64,000 bases of DNA from Gaertneriomyces semiglobifer (Eukaryota; Chytridiomycota; Chytridiomycetes; Spizellomycetales; Spizellomycetaceae). Each line of letters starts with the position of its first letter. Within the stretch, counting starts at the first letter, position 1. A model generated the notes under the pieces. The model made no database searches. It was not told the origin of the DNA and saw nothing but the letters and a program-made list of their open reading frames with translations. This document shows, piece by piece, positions 49,528 through 59,564 of this stretch. The DNA is taken from assembly GCA_025558075.1 (NCBI GenBank), contig JAHLKF010000001.1, forward strand, positions 682,001 through 746,000, written 5' to 3'. Made by a program: the position numbers and the translations under genes.

Positions 49528-49803
49528 ATGTTGCCAGGGGCGGTTCAAGACATGTTCAGGCGAAAGAACCTTCGAGTAACGCGTCGGCCTCGGTATCGTC
49601 GACAGCGACGACAACTTGGTGCTCTTTGGGAGAGTCGTGGCACCAGCCGTGGCAGCGTCGCCACCCACTCGGCAGACTGGTACGACATTTCAATGAAAGT
49701 CCCACGACCGCCATCTGTCGGGAGCGGAATGATGGGGAAGGCGACGATGTACACTGGTGTTGGACCTCAGACTCAAAAACGACGGGGTGTGCAGATGAGA
49801 TAG
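49528..49803 (+). CDS. small Arg-rich protein (core-peptide-like)
   Basis: From ATG 49528 (MLPGAVQDMFRRKNLR) 91 aa are read. The N-terminal part is extremely Arg-rich (RVTRRPRYRRQRRQL), the rest Gly/Ser/Thr-rich (VGSGMMGKATMYTGVGPQ). Such peptides condense DNA in adenoviruses and Polintons, but an opposite-strand open frame overlaps the same bases. Support is composition and position. Confidence 0.4.
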   Translation: MLPGAVQDMFRRKNLRVTRRPRYRRQRRQLGALWESRGTSRGSVATHSADWYDISMKVPRPPSVGSGMMGKATMYTGVGPQTQKRRGVQMR

Positions 49804-49877
49804 TAGGCATCCCCTTTCTCTGGAACCCTCTTTTGCTCACCCATACGGTTGTAAAAACTCCATAAATTCAATACAAG

Positions 49878-50516
49878 ATGGTTCGCCCTGCTAACGTAGA
49901 GGACTTGACCCTTGTCATTGGCGAGTACGAGCGTGCGCGGTTCTTTGAACTCTTAGGTAGCGAAACTTTCGAGAACGTTCCTGAAGTGCGTGAAGACCAA
50001 CTTCTCCTATATCTGTACCCTGCAATGGATCAAATCTGCCCCTTGATTGTCAACGTCCGGAATCTGACCGTGTGCCATTGGCCCTTACGACAACACAACC
50101 GCATGAACACCTTCCTACTCTTTGTCCCGACAAACTTTCCTGAACCATTCCATATGACACCCTACTCTTTCGCGGAGATCCCGCTCGGTCTGGAGTTTCA
50201 CGTACCACGCGGTATGACAGTTCAGATCGAGCATGTGGCCGATGTGTCCCATTCGGTCGTGCTTCAGACGTTTACTCATGAAACCAACACCAACGGTTGT
50301 GTCGGTACAAGTGAAGTGCAAAGTCTCCATATCACCATTCGAAACCCTACCGCGTCAGTACTCACCATCGACCCGACGAAAGCTGTTGCTGTTATGCGGT
50401 TAATACCTAGACTGGGCGCACCTTCCAGAAGCATCCCAGTCAACGTGTTCAACCCACCCACGGATGCATTTCAAGTGGTCAATGATGATACGATTAGTTT
50501 TCAAGGAACTCAGTAG
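49878..50516 (+). CDS. element 2 protein of 212 aa with dUTPase-like pattern
   Basis: ATG at 49878. The C-terminal half (AEIPLGLEFHVPRGMTVQI, then LHITIRNPTASVLTI and KAVAVMRLIP) follows the strand order of trimeric dUTPases (GL-x-[IV]-x-[IV]-P-x-G, a motif-3 region, the L-x-N strand and the G-D-R-I-A-Q-L equivalent). The catalytic Asp of motif 3 is absent (NGCVGTSEVQ instead), so it would be an inactive or structural relative. It may equally be a jelly-roll virion protein. Intact frame. Confidence 0.45.
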   Translation: MVRPANVEDLTLVIGEYERARFFELLGSETFENVPEVREDQLLLYLYPAMDQICPLIVNVRNLTVCHWPLRQHNRMNTFLLFVPTNFPEPFHMTPYSFAEIPLGLEFHVPRGMTVQIEHVADVSHSVVLQTFTHETNTNGCVGTSEVQSLHITIRNPTASVLTIDPTKAVAVMRLIPRLGAPSRSIPVNVFNPPTDAFQVVNDDTISFQGTQ

Positions 50517-50537
50517 TGAACGCCGGTTCAGTTCTTG

Positions 50538-50545
50538 TATAAATA
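50538..50545 (+). promoter_or_regulatory. TATA box before the polymerase gene
   Basis: TATAAATA lies 62 bp before the ATG at 50607, in a short gap after the 212-aa gene. The spacing suits a eukaryotic TATA promoter. Confidence 0.5.
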
Positions 50546-50606
50546 AGATGTTCGACTATTTTGTGTGTATCATAGTTTGAACAGAAAATACACACCATTG
50601 TCAGCG

Positions 50607-53600
50607 ATGAGTACAGTACCATTTCAAGTGGTTGAACCTTCTGCAGCCAGGACACCTACCTATGAGGTGACAGTTCGCCGTGCACGAGATGGTCGTCCTA
50701 TCGAAATTACGATGCGTGCTATACGTTTGGGTAACGATCAAGCAATTGATAATGATCGGGTTCGAGCTCTTTTTGGGATATCTTTTCGGAGTCGAATATT
50801 TGCTGAGCTTCAAGCGTACCTACCGAATTGGACACCAACTCAAATCATGACTCGCGTCCATGGATTTTTACAACTGAGAAATGTGGATGGCCCAGCGGTA
50901 ACAGTAAATGAAACGGGAGTAGCGTTACATCATGTGACTGATCGACGCTTTGATGATATGTTGGAACGGGCAGTACATTCACAAACCGAAGTTACCATCT
51001 ACACCATCGCTTATTCTTACTACATTCACGCGATACTCTGAATGTTGGTGCGGGAACAAAAAGAGGTCTGTGTGGAGTTAAAGGTGTTCGCCAAGCATCT
51101 CTCACCACCCATTATCACAATGATCAACCGGTTGCTTGCGCCGCTGTGGCGATCATGCTCCACCTCATCTACACCCGCCCGGATCTATACCCTTCGGGAA
51201 GAATGATGGTAGTTCGGGGCACGCCTATGGTTCGTGAAGCTGCAGCACTTCAGACAAAACTGGGTTGGTCTCAAGAAGTGACCATTGCCCAGTTGGAGGA
51301 TTTTGTCAAACACCCTGACTATTCTGCCTATCGTATCGTGTTCATTATCCCCACGCTCAAGTCCATGGCAATGCATGATTGGTCAGGGGTAGATTATGAT
51401 TATGACGCCCTACCCAACCGTATTGTGTATGTTCACTTGGACGAAGTCAAACGTCACTATGTTTCTGTGGATGCGCCTCCCGCCTTTATCAGTCAGATGC
51501 GACGAGCTCAGAACTGGAGCTGGTGCAGTCGATGTTCCAGCACATTTCTTGCAGTCGCTGGACATTCTTGTTGCGACGAGATTGGAGAGCCCTACGTTCG
51601 TAAGATGGCACGTTTCGTGGAAAACAAAATATGTGATATGTGCGGCATCTCCTATTCACCAAAACATCGCCATGTATGTAACGTGATGAAGTGCAAATTT
51701 TGCTATCTGGACGTTAATTTTACGGAACTACGATCGCACCGATGTACCATATGGAAAGATTTTGCCCAACACAAACCTACGTTTCTGTCCCACGGTGAGC
51801 AGAGTGAAAAGGACCAGTACATGGTTTGGGCATACGACATTGAGAGTTGTCTAGTACCTGTGCCGGATACGGAATCTCTCCATTTCATATCGGATGAGGG
51901 TGGGAACTTTGTCTTGGATCAAGAGACGGGTAAAGTCAGAACATACACCGTAACGGAACAAACTCAAGTACCCAATCTTGTCTGTTACCGGAACCTTTTC
52001 GACCATGTTGGCGACACCTGTGTTGTGGATTCTCTAGAGGAGTTTATTCATTTCATGCTTCAACACAACGAAGGTAAAAACATTTGTCTTGCACACAATG
52101 CTAGCGGATACGACTCACGGTTATTGTTCAACACTTTAATCAAGATGACCGGCTTAGCCACCAGCATCAAACCGATCTTGCGCGGCGGAAAGTTCATGCG
52201 TCTCCAAGTTGGGAATACGATCTTTCTGGATACCATGCTCCATTTCAAAGGTCGTTTGAAGGATCTGGCAAATGATTTCTTTCCTAATAATACGGATGTT
52301 GACAAGGGACATTTCCCTCATCTGTTTAACACACCCGAAAATCAGCATTATGTGGGACCTATTCCGGACAAGAGCTTCTTTGACCTGAGTTTCAGTTGTC
52401 GCGACGCCGCCGAGTTACAGGAATTCAACGACTGGTATGCTACTTGGATGGGGCGCAACGATTGGAACTTTCGCCATGAAATAGTCAAGTACTGTAAACA
52501 GGACGTGGAGGTCTTGGTTCAGATTGCTCGCAAATACCACGATCTTTGTACTGAAAACCTGGCAGCGTTCGATGAAGACCTTGCTATCTCCCCATGGTTG
52601 CACCCAACCTCAGCAGGTTATGTCCACAATCTGTTTTTACGATACAACAGTAAGATGATGGAGCTCGACCTGGACGATCCTGACAGTGTGGCTCAATCAG
52701 CATACGACAACTGGTGCGCCTTGGAAGCTGAAGAATATTACTTTGACCGTGCTGCGCTCCGCGGTGGTCGAACGGACATTCGCAAGTTTCACCATCGTGT
52801 TTCTGATGCTGACTGGGAACGTGGAGAGCGCATCTCCTACATTGATGTGGTGTCGATGTATCCATTTGTCCAAGTGGTCAACGATTATCCGGTGGGGCCA
52901 CCTACCATACATATATACGATGACGCTTTCTATTCTTGTTACAAACATTTCAATCGACCGTTAGACGGATGCAGGTGTCATATTGAAGAGAGGAGACACA
53001 CTCATAATCGACGCATTCATGTTGTTGAACACACTGAACAACCCACACCTCAATACCTAGAAACCTTTTTCGGGATCATCTGTTGCGATGTGACACCTCG
53101 AAGAGATTTATACCATCCTGTCCTTGTCCACTTTGATCATACACAAACCAAGTGTTTGGCGACCTTGGAACCTTTGAACAGGGTGTTTTCACTTCGGTCG
53201 AGTTACAAAAAGCGGTCACCTGTGGATACAAGATCTCTCGAGTCTATCGCTTCACGAGTACAAGCGCGCACCATCTAAATGGTCGGGTTTGTTGCACGAA
53301 TTATACAAACTCAAATTGTACAACAGTGGGGAGCTTCGGTCTGAAGAAGAAGGTCAGAGACTCAAACAGGAGTATCTAGAAAGGTTCGGAATGGACATCG
53401 ACCCCACCAAGTTCCGAAACATGCCAGCTGTCAAACAGACATTCAAAATTCTTTTCAACAGTACTTGGGGAAAGCATGCTGAGACTGTAGACCATCAACA
53501 GAGCGTCATTGTTCATGAAGAAGATGATGAAGATGTGTCGCGCTTCTTGCAAACAGTAGCTGACGATACGAACCGTGTCAGCTCTTATGATGCTTTGGAC

Positions 53601-54176
53601 GAGTACACGTTGTTCCGATACAAACACAATCGGGAAAAAAGCCGACCTGATCTCCATAAGGGTTACATACCAGCGGCCATCTTTGTTCCAGCATACGGAC
53701 GCCTCCTACTGTTAGAGCAAATGCTCAAGCTCGATACCAACGTTCTTATGCATGACACTGACAGTATCATTTATGTAAAGACACCCGATATGCCCAAGGA
53801 TTTTATACCAGCAGGTGATATCTGGGGAGACTGGGAAGTGGACAAGTTTGAAAAGAAACATAACGGGATTCGTGAGTTTGTCGGTTTGGGACCCAAGACG
53901 TATGGGTTACGTGGTGACGACGGCTACACTACCTTCAAATGTAAAGGTGTCTCTCTCAAAGTGGCTCACAACAAAATCTTCAATTTCAACACCGCCTTGG
54001 AGATTCTCTTGTCCGACAGAACCGTTGATGTGCCACAATTCACCTTTACGTATCATATGGGTCGTGATATGACAAGTCGGCGTTTTTTCAAAAAGATCAC
54101 GTTTGATCAAGACAAGTTGAAGGGTGTGTACGATAAAGAAAGAAACAATTGTGGCCTTTTGGACACAGTATTTTAG
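50607..54176 (+). pseudogene. protein-primed-type family B DNA polymerase, frameshifted
   Basis: The replication polymerase of element 2. An N-terminal frame (ATG 50607, MSTVPFQVVEPSAAR) appears to run on after a shift near 51030 into the main frame (to 53278), then two single-base shifts near 53172 and 53255 lead to the last frame (to 54176). All motifs are present: exonuclease YDIES, AHNASGYDSR and YCKQDVEV; polymerase motif A DVVSMYP, motif B KILFNSTWGKH and motif C HDTDSIIY; KGVSLK near the end. CCGISY-type Cys/His pairs (CSRCSSTF, CDMCGISYSPKH) suggest a zinc ribbon. The shifts may be mutations or assembly errors; the rest of the gene shows no decay. Confidence 0.85.
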
Positions 54177-54232
54177 AGGATATGTGTTAAATAATATGCA
54201 CATTTACATTGACAAGTGACGTGACATCTACT

Positions 54233-54454
54233 ATGGACGTTTCCGGTGACCCTGCCACGACCTGCAAAGCACCGGATTCGCTTACCATTGTGACCGTTGT
54301 TTTGGGTGTCCTTCTTGGAGTATCAGAAGCTTTGGGAATCAAAGCACCGAACCGCACTGCTAGTGTCACAGGTGCTCTTTTCAAGGGAACAAAAGCGACC
54401 ACCACAACACTTGTTGAGGCTGTGAGCCGGCGTGGTTCTGCGGCCCCCGGTTGA
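54233..54454 (+). CDS. small membrane protein of element 2
   Basis: ATG at 54233 (MDVSGDPATTCKAPD) gives 73 aa. One hydrophobic helix (SLTIVTVVLGVLLGVSEALG) is followed by a basic, Thr-rich tail. Small one-helix proteins are common in Polinton-like genomes, but their roles are unknown. It lies just after the polymerase. Confidence 0.5.
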   Translation: MDVSGDPATTCKAPDSLTIVTVVLGVLLGVSEALGIKAPNRTASVTGALFKGTKATTTTLVEAVSRRGSAAPG

Positions 54455-54511
54455 CCAACGTGTTCCAGACGATTCTCCGCCGGCGACCGGACACAGTAAC
54501 GTGACACTGTC

Positions 54512-55069
54512 ATGGGCATCGATAACGTTACCGTGTACGCACCACGCAGACCGATAGAACGTGTGAATGTTGGAAGTTGCGGAACCCGTTACTTTCCCGT
54601 TGCCAACTGGCGAGAACATCGTACCCGTACTACCATTGCAAAAACCATTTATCAAGACTTCCGGAAATCCGATGTCAAGGCGGTGATACAAGCCCCTTAC
54701 CCTTTTGGAAGATTTCATACGTTGGCCACTCAAACCGAGTCAGCCATGAAACGTACTCCTACATCTGTGAGACTCCGACAACCCCCACATGGAACAACAC
54801 CTGTCATTGCTGGACGTTCGGAAGGTCCTCCAAACGCCTTTTACGGTGGTAACGTTGATCAAATTCACAAGGTTACCTATCAAGACGATCCTATGGAGGG
54901 TATCGAGTACCGCACAGGTAAAATAATGAAAGGTGGTGTGCTTAACTTGAAGACCTCCTCTCCTAGTGACAAGTGGATGAAATACCGAACGACCCGTTTG
55001 GTTGGCCCCACAGGGCGTCATCACGGTCCACCATCACAGGGAACCAGTGTGACGGAACGTCGAGCGTGA
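54512..55069 (+). CDS. basic protein of 185 aa of element 2, unrecognised
   Basis: ATG at 54512 (MGIDNVTVYAPRRPIERV). The protein is rich in Arg, Thr, Pro and Gly without a clear fold motif. IMKGGVL at about residue 137 fits the adenoviral-protease cleavage consensus (M/I/L-x-G-G-x), but I found no protease gene here. A virion precursor role is possible. Intact frame. Confidence 0.45.
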   Translation: MGIDNVTVYAPRRPIERVNVGSCGTRYFPVANWREHRTRTTIAKTIYQDFRKSDVKAVIQAPYPFGRFHTLATQTESAMKRTPTSVRLRQPPHGTTPVIAGRSEGPPNAFYGGNVDQIHKVTYQDDPMEGIEYRTGKIMKGGVLNLKTSSPSDKWMKYRTTRLVGPTGRHHGPPSQGTSVTERRA

Positions 55070-55284
55070 GTAGCAGGGCTTCATCTGGTGGAGTGGTGAT
55101 CCCTCATGCTGCGGCGGGGTCTGTTGGGTCGCTCCTTGATGAAATGAAAGGATTATGAGATAGTGTGCACCTCATACTGTACCTTACACCCTCACACGAC
55201 CGTCCGACGCAATAGATACCTCGTTTTCTTTTTCTTCTTGTGCACACTTGATTATTCATTCTTTTTGTGTAGACGCCGCTCCAC

Positions 55285-55992
55285 ATGCCAAAGTCAGCTG
55301 CACCTACCAAGACTTCCCCATCCTTGTATGTCGCTTCGGCCCAGTCGATGGGCCCACCTACGAAACTGGATGAGACATCATCAGCGTCAGTTGAAACGAA
55401 ACCTAAGCGGACTCTTTCAGAGGAACAAAAACAAAACATGAAGGAAGCTCGCGAGAAACGCCGCCAAGAGAAACTAGCCGAAGAACAAAAACGTCGTGAG
55501 GAAGAACTTTTAAAAGTAAAAGCCGAAGAAGAAGCTGCTAATGCTGCCAAGGCTAGAAAGGAAGCCGCGAACACGAAACGCCGTGAAGCCCGCAAACGGA
55601 AGCAAGAAACCGTCACCGAAAACGAAAACAGTGACACCAAGTCGGACCCTCGTTCCGAAACCGAAACCGAAGGACGTTCGGACCAAGTGTCGTCTCCCCC
55701 GACAGAGACCGTGAGCAACGGTGTTAGTAAACCAAAACGTGTCCGCAAACCAAAGAGTGAACCTAATTTGGATCCTTCAGAGGACAAGCCCCCAACCTGG
55801 TTCACCAAGTTTGTCACCTCCATTGTGAAGGAGCAAGAAGAGCAAAAAGGTGCCAAGATGACCAAGAAGGAACTGAAAGAGTTGGCAAACCATGAGGTTG
55901 AACAAAGATGGCATGATGGGTACACTCGTGAACGTGTGCGTGGAGCTGTAGATAACCATGTCGCATCCATGTATTCGATGATTTTTGGTTAA
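55285..55992 (+). CDS. Lys/Glu-rich coiled-coil protein of element 2
   Basis: ATG at 55285 (MPKSAAPTKTSPSLYV), 235 aa. A long charged helix (LSEEQKQNMKEAREKRRQEK to KARKEAANTKRREARKR) is followed by a Ser/Thr/Asp linker and a C-terminal helical domain (WFTKFVTSIVKEQEEQKGA, RERVRGAVDNHVASMYSM). It has the same architecture as the element 1 protein at 36647-37144. Confidence 0.6.
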   Translation: MPKSAAPTKTSPSLYVASAQSMGPPTKLDETSSASVETKPKRTLSEEQKQNMKEAREKRRQEKLAEEQKRREEELLKVKAEEEAANAAKARKEAANTKRREARKRKQETVTENENSDTKSDPRSETETEGRSDQVSSPPTETVSNGVSKPKRVRKPKSEPNLDPSEDKPPTWFTKFVTSIVKEQEEQKGAKMTKKELKELANHEVEQRWHDGYTRERVRGAVDNHVASMYSMIFG

Positions 55993-56009
55993 CAATATAT
56001 GTACGTCTT

Positions 56010-57210
56010 TTATTCATCTATACGTACATGAAGCAAAACATTTTGACGATGAATGGGAAGCAACCCTGTCAACGTTGATTCAAACACTGAATCCTCATTG
56101 TAGAGTAAAAACAGTTCAGCGTCATCACAGCTGAGTTTGACAAGTTCAGCGAAGCGGCACCATTCGATCCAGTTTTCGCCATACTTGTAAGGTATACGTT
56201 GCTGAAACCCGATGACAATACACGGATGCATTAGGTGCTTGACTGGTTCCATTGTCACATGAGATGAGGTCGCGTCGATGTGGGGTTGATTCGGCCCGTA
56301 GGAAGTTCGTACAATACGGTAGTGCCAATGGAACCCGCTCCCCATCCCAAGGATTTAAAACGCATGGGGCCTGCCGCACCATAACCTGTAGGACGTTCCC
56401 GCACTCGAATCATCATCTGTCGCATGCTTCTGTGTCTCACAAATGCTTGGATACGTAAAGGAACAAAGGGGCGGTGCATCAATGTACGATCATCGCCCGA
56501 TTCGTCCAAAATAAACTCATCGTCATCCTCGTCGTCTTCCTCTTCTTGCATCGTTGATGGTGCATCTTCCGACCATGTCGAATCTTGCGAATGAATCGAT
56601 TCCGAGTCAATGCCGCTACCTTCTTCCAGAGTCGATGTAACATGTTGTACAGTGCGTTCTGCAATGTGTAATGAAAGATCCTGATCATAGTAATTGCAAA
56701 GAATGTTACAGGGGGAGTAATCAGCATTATTCCGAAACTGATAAACACAGTACTGCAGTGTCGTATCAAAGATGTCGTCGACGAAATTTCGTTCTTCACG
56801 AGTAATTTCAAAAGCGGCTCCGGCGACAAGGTGTAAGATGTTGAATGTTCGAACGTTTGGTGAATCATGGTGAATGTAGAGACTTTATCCACGGTGTGAA
56901 GACCCCTGACGAACCGTCGAAAAAACCATCTTAACAACGGTTGGCTGATGGCTACCAGTCTAGCAGCCTCTGCAATCGCATGTCCTTTCAACATTGTCAA
57001 CACAGTGTATTGCAGAACACGTTCCCTCAGCTCTGGTGGTAATCGTTGGGTAAGAACCTTTTGAACTTTAACGTCGTCCAACGTATCTTCACTCCAATGG
57101 ATGCCGGTAAACATTTGCATCTCAAAGCGGCCGTCGTTTGTGACATTTTCAATCTTGAATATCCGTCCATGACGACCGTGTAGTACTTGTACGTTTTCTT
57201 CGACAGTCAT
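56010..57210 (-). pseudogene. unrecognised element 2 protein, frameshifted
   Basis: The start MTVEENVQVLHGRHGR at 57210 is read to about 56890. There the coherent frame shifts and continues as SLYIHHDSPNVRTFNILHL, then NFVDDIFDTTLQYCVYQF and an acidic EEEDDEDDDEFILDE stretch to about 56255. A third frame (MEPVKHLMHPCIVIGFQQ, WIEWCRFAELVKLSCDDAEL) ends at 56010. This may be one gene of about 390 codons with two shifts or two genes. An LPPELRERVLQY segment resembles an F-box-like helix. No family recognised. Confidence 0.45.
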
Positions 57211-57289
57211 TGTTACATGTTGGTTTTTCCATTTCACAAACTCTACTCTTTTTATATGCACCTCATAATAGCAATCTCCTCAACCTGCC

Positions 57290-57547
57290 ATGCCAGCGAC
57301 CTTTGACGATCTTCCTGTGGAGCTTCGAAAACTCATTTTCGGGATCCGCGCCAAAGACCATATGTATGATCGTATTCGGACCTTCGAGAAGCTTTTTACT
57401 CCACAGCGTTTACGCGCCATTTTGAACCCGTCTTGCTCAACGCATTGGTCCATGGGAAGCTTGTTAGGTCCTGTTCTCGATGAACGAACATATGTCACCA
57501 AGTTAGGAGGTCGTGTCTTCGGCGTCGTCGCTATCAAACCTATGTGA
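57290..57547 (+). CDS. small F-box-like protein of element 2
   Basis: ATG at 57290 (MPATFDDLPVELRKLIFGIR); 85 aa. The start matches the first helix of an F-box (LP-x-E-[IL]...I). A second open frame begins right at its stop (57544-57762, ILEGSDKPRLLYDVELHF) and may be its continuation after a one-base shift. F-box proteins recruit substrates to SCF ubiquitin ligases; with the RING gene this would be a second possible ubiquitin-pathway protein. Weak evidence. Confidence 0.4.
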   Translation: MPATFDDLPVELRKLIFGIRAKDHMYDRIRTFEKLFTPQRLRAILNPSCSTHWSMGSLLGPVLDERTYVTKLGGRVFGVVAIKPM

Positions 57548-57894
57548 TTCTCGAAGGTTCTGATAAGCCAAGATTGCTCTACGATGTGGAACTTCACTTT
57601 AAGCCTGGTGTACCTTCCGGACACTTGCAATATCAACCTCAAGTCCATTTGCTATTTTGTGCAATATGTGCGTCCCTCTTTGGTACCATCATCATGGACT
57701 TTGGTCATGACAATCTTCGTTCCTGCTATGGTGAAATGTTGTCTGCGGAGATGGTCTGGTAGAGCTTTGTCGAAGAATGTTTGTCAAGTACAACCTGACT
57801 ATTTAATAAATGACTCTGTCGGGTAAACCCTCTCAAAATATTCCAAAACCTTCTATGAGTTTCCATAAACGACACAGAGTGTCCGAAACTCTTT

Positions 57895-58146
57895 GTGGCT
57901 GTGTGGCGTACTATGAGTCACCTCTTCCGATCCCCTGGGTCGCACGCACAATCCAAACTCTATTTCTTTCACGAAACTTTCATACATTTCCATTGTTTCC
58001 TTTCTTTTCTATAAAACGCGCTTTCCCGAAATCTATGCAATTTATCCGAAATCTATGAAATTTATCGAATTTACTCCGCTGCCGCGCCCACTTTTGCGTT
58101 ATCGATACCGAAAAAGGTGTTACAAACTATCATACCCCCTTCTCTC
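57895..58146 (-). repeat. right TIR of element 2
   Basis: Inverted copy of 41759-42009. The outer 95 bp differ from the left end in only a few bases; the inner part is AT-rich with repeated AAATCTATGAAATTTAT-like units and is more diverged. Confidence 0.9.
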
Positions 58147-58564
58147 ATGTTCAGTGAAAATGTGCAACTGCATGTCGTACAAAAGGTGCTGAGGCACTTG
58201 AAAAGGAATGTCAGAAGGAGGTGCGTTGGGGGTAGGGGTGTATACAATGCATTACATTGTATTCCCAAATCTCCTGGTGTTACGCGCAATCCGGGCGAAT
58301 AGCATGGAATTCCTTGAGTGCCCGATGAAAGAGCATTCAGTGCCCGATGAAAAAGCGTTGAGTGCCCGATACCATCTCTTAGAAAGTGTATCACATAGGA
58401 GCACACATCGGATCATATACGGGATTCTGAATAGCATTGACAAGCATCTCACACTATGTTCAGATATAAAAGTAGCGACCACAGCAGAGAGAAGGTAGTG
58501 AATTACGGACGAACCTATGTGCGCAACGTAACACTAGGCCTCGGTCAGTGGACGATTCGACAAG
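58147..58564. other. intergenic with a TATA box and short repeats
   Basis: It has three copies of GTGCCCGAT (about 58319-58371), an imperfect palindrome TACAATGCATTACATTGTA near 58240, and ATATAAAAG at about 58461-58469, about 100 bp before the ATG of the next gene. No gene is supported. Confidence 0.45.
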
Positions 58565-59428
58565 ATGGCATCAACCAGACAGATTATGAGGTTGTGTTTA
58601 GCCACCACTTCCCTAGGCTCAGTGATCGTCATGCAGGGGTTACGGAAAGAAGGTCGCCGTGGGAGAACTCAGATATTGGCGGATGCGATGCTGGCCACTG
58701 AATTCGTCCAATCATGGATGTATTTCACGGCGGAGATGATTACTGTCGAAAAGACTGCCCTCGGAATTTTCTATGCCAGTAGCGTCGTGTATGTGGTGAC
58801 TGAGAGCATTCAAACATACCTAAGTTTGCTGTACACGAGAGCCATCGTCACATCTGAAAAAAAGTGGTTGCGATCCCTTGCCCTGGCGGCAGCAGTCTCG
58901 GCAATCGTGAGCTCTGCGCTCGTTGTTATTGGTTCTGGATGGCTGAACTACACCCTACGCACTTGGGAAGGACTCGGCTTTACCGCTGGTGTGGATATCG
59001 CTAATTACGCAACAATAACACGCTGGATATCCATGTGCATCATCGACGCACTTCCTTTGATTGTGCTGTTGGATAAGCGTGCCGTGAAAGTCCCGGGAAG
59101 CATCTCTGCAGAACTGGGGGCGCGTGCTATCAAGATCACTGCGGTTCTGACCTCCTTGAGCATTGTGGCGATCATCTATGCTGTGGTGCCAGGCGGCCCA
59201 TTTACCAACTTGGGACTAATTGGAACACAAGTGACGGCCACCTTGAGCAGACTTTACGCAGCGATTCTGTACAACACACTCCTGCGCTCGGTACATATCA
59301 CTTCTCACGGCAGCACAGACGCGAAAACGGGTGTAAGCGACGATTTACGCAGGGCGAAGGGTTCGTCAGCCGGGCAGCGGCCGTCAATGCAGGCGACAGT
59401 ACCTGGTACCGGCACTCGACCGGCATAG
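58565..59428 (+). CDS. multi-pass membrane protein, unrecognised
   Basis: ATG at 58565 (MASTRQIMRLCLATTSLG), 287 aa, single exon. At least five or six hydrophobic segments can be seen (for example LALAAAVSAIVSSALVVIG, MCIIDALPLIVLL, AVLTSLSIVAIIYAVV). The C-terminus is a soluble Ser/Thr/Arg tail. The layout resembles fungal seven-helix proteins, but I do not recognise the family. Intact, with a TATA box upstream. It is the only intact host-type gene between element 2 and the protease gene. Confidence 0.6.
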   Translation: MASTRQIMRLCLATTSLGSVIVMQGLRKEGRRGRTQILADAMLATEFVQSWMYFTAEMITVEKTALGIFYASSVVYVVTESIQTYLSLLYTRAIVTSEKKWLRSLALAAAVSAIVSSALVVIGSGWLNYTLRTWEGLGFTAGVDIANYATITRWISMCIIDALPLIVLLDKRAVKVPGSISAELGARAIKITAVLTSLSIVAIIYAVVPGGPFTNLGLIGTQVTATLSRLYAAILYNTLLRSVHITSHGSTDAKTGVSDDLRRAKGSSAGQRPSMQATVPGTGTRPA

Positions 59429-59564
59429 TATCGAAAACGTGTAACAAACGGATGAGTTGAATGAATAGGTTATAAGAGATTAGTGAAAACTACCTAGTCG
59501 CCTTCTATACCTTTATATAATGACAGATCCCATTCTATCATCCGCTTGCCTCCACCTTGCCAAT

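Larger units (their letters stand above)
41759..58146. mobile_element. element 2: polinton-like provirus with family B DNA polymerase
   Basis: This 16.4-kb unit is bounded by inverted repeats starting GAGAGAAGGGGG. It encodes MCP (42813), penton (44435), packaging ATPase (47533), polymerase B (50607), HNH and RING proteins and small virion-like proteins, and has a tRNA gene. The gene set is that of Polintons/adintovirus-like elements, but I found neither an rve integrase nor a cysteine protease. Size and content fit a PLV/Polinton intermediate. The polymerase and one other gene have frameshifts; the capsid, penton and ATPase genes are intact. No clear target duplication flanks it. Confidence 0.88.
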
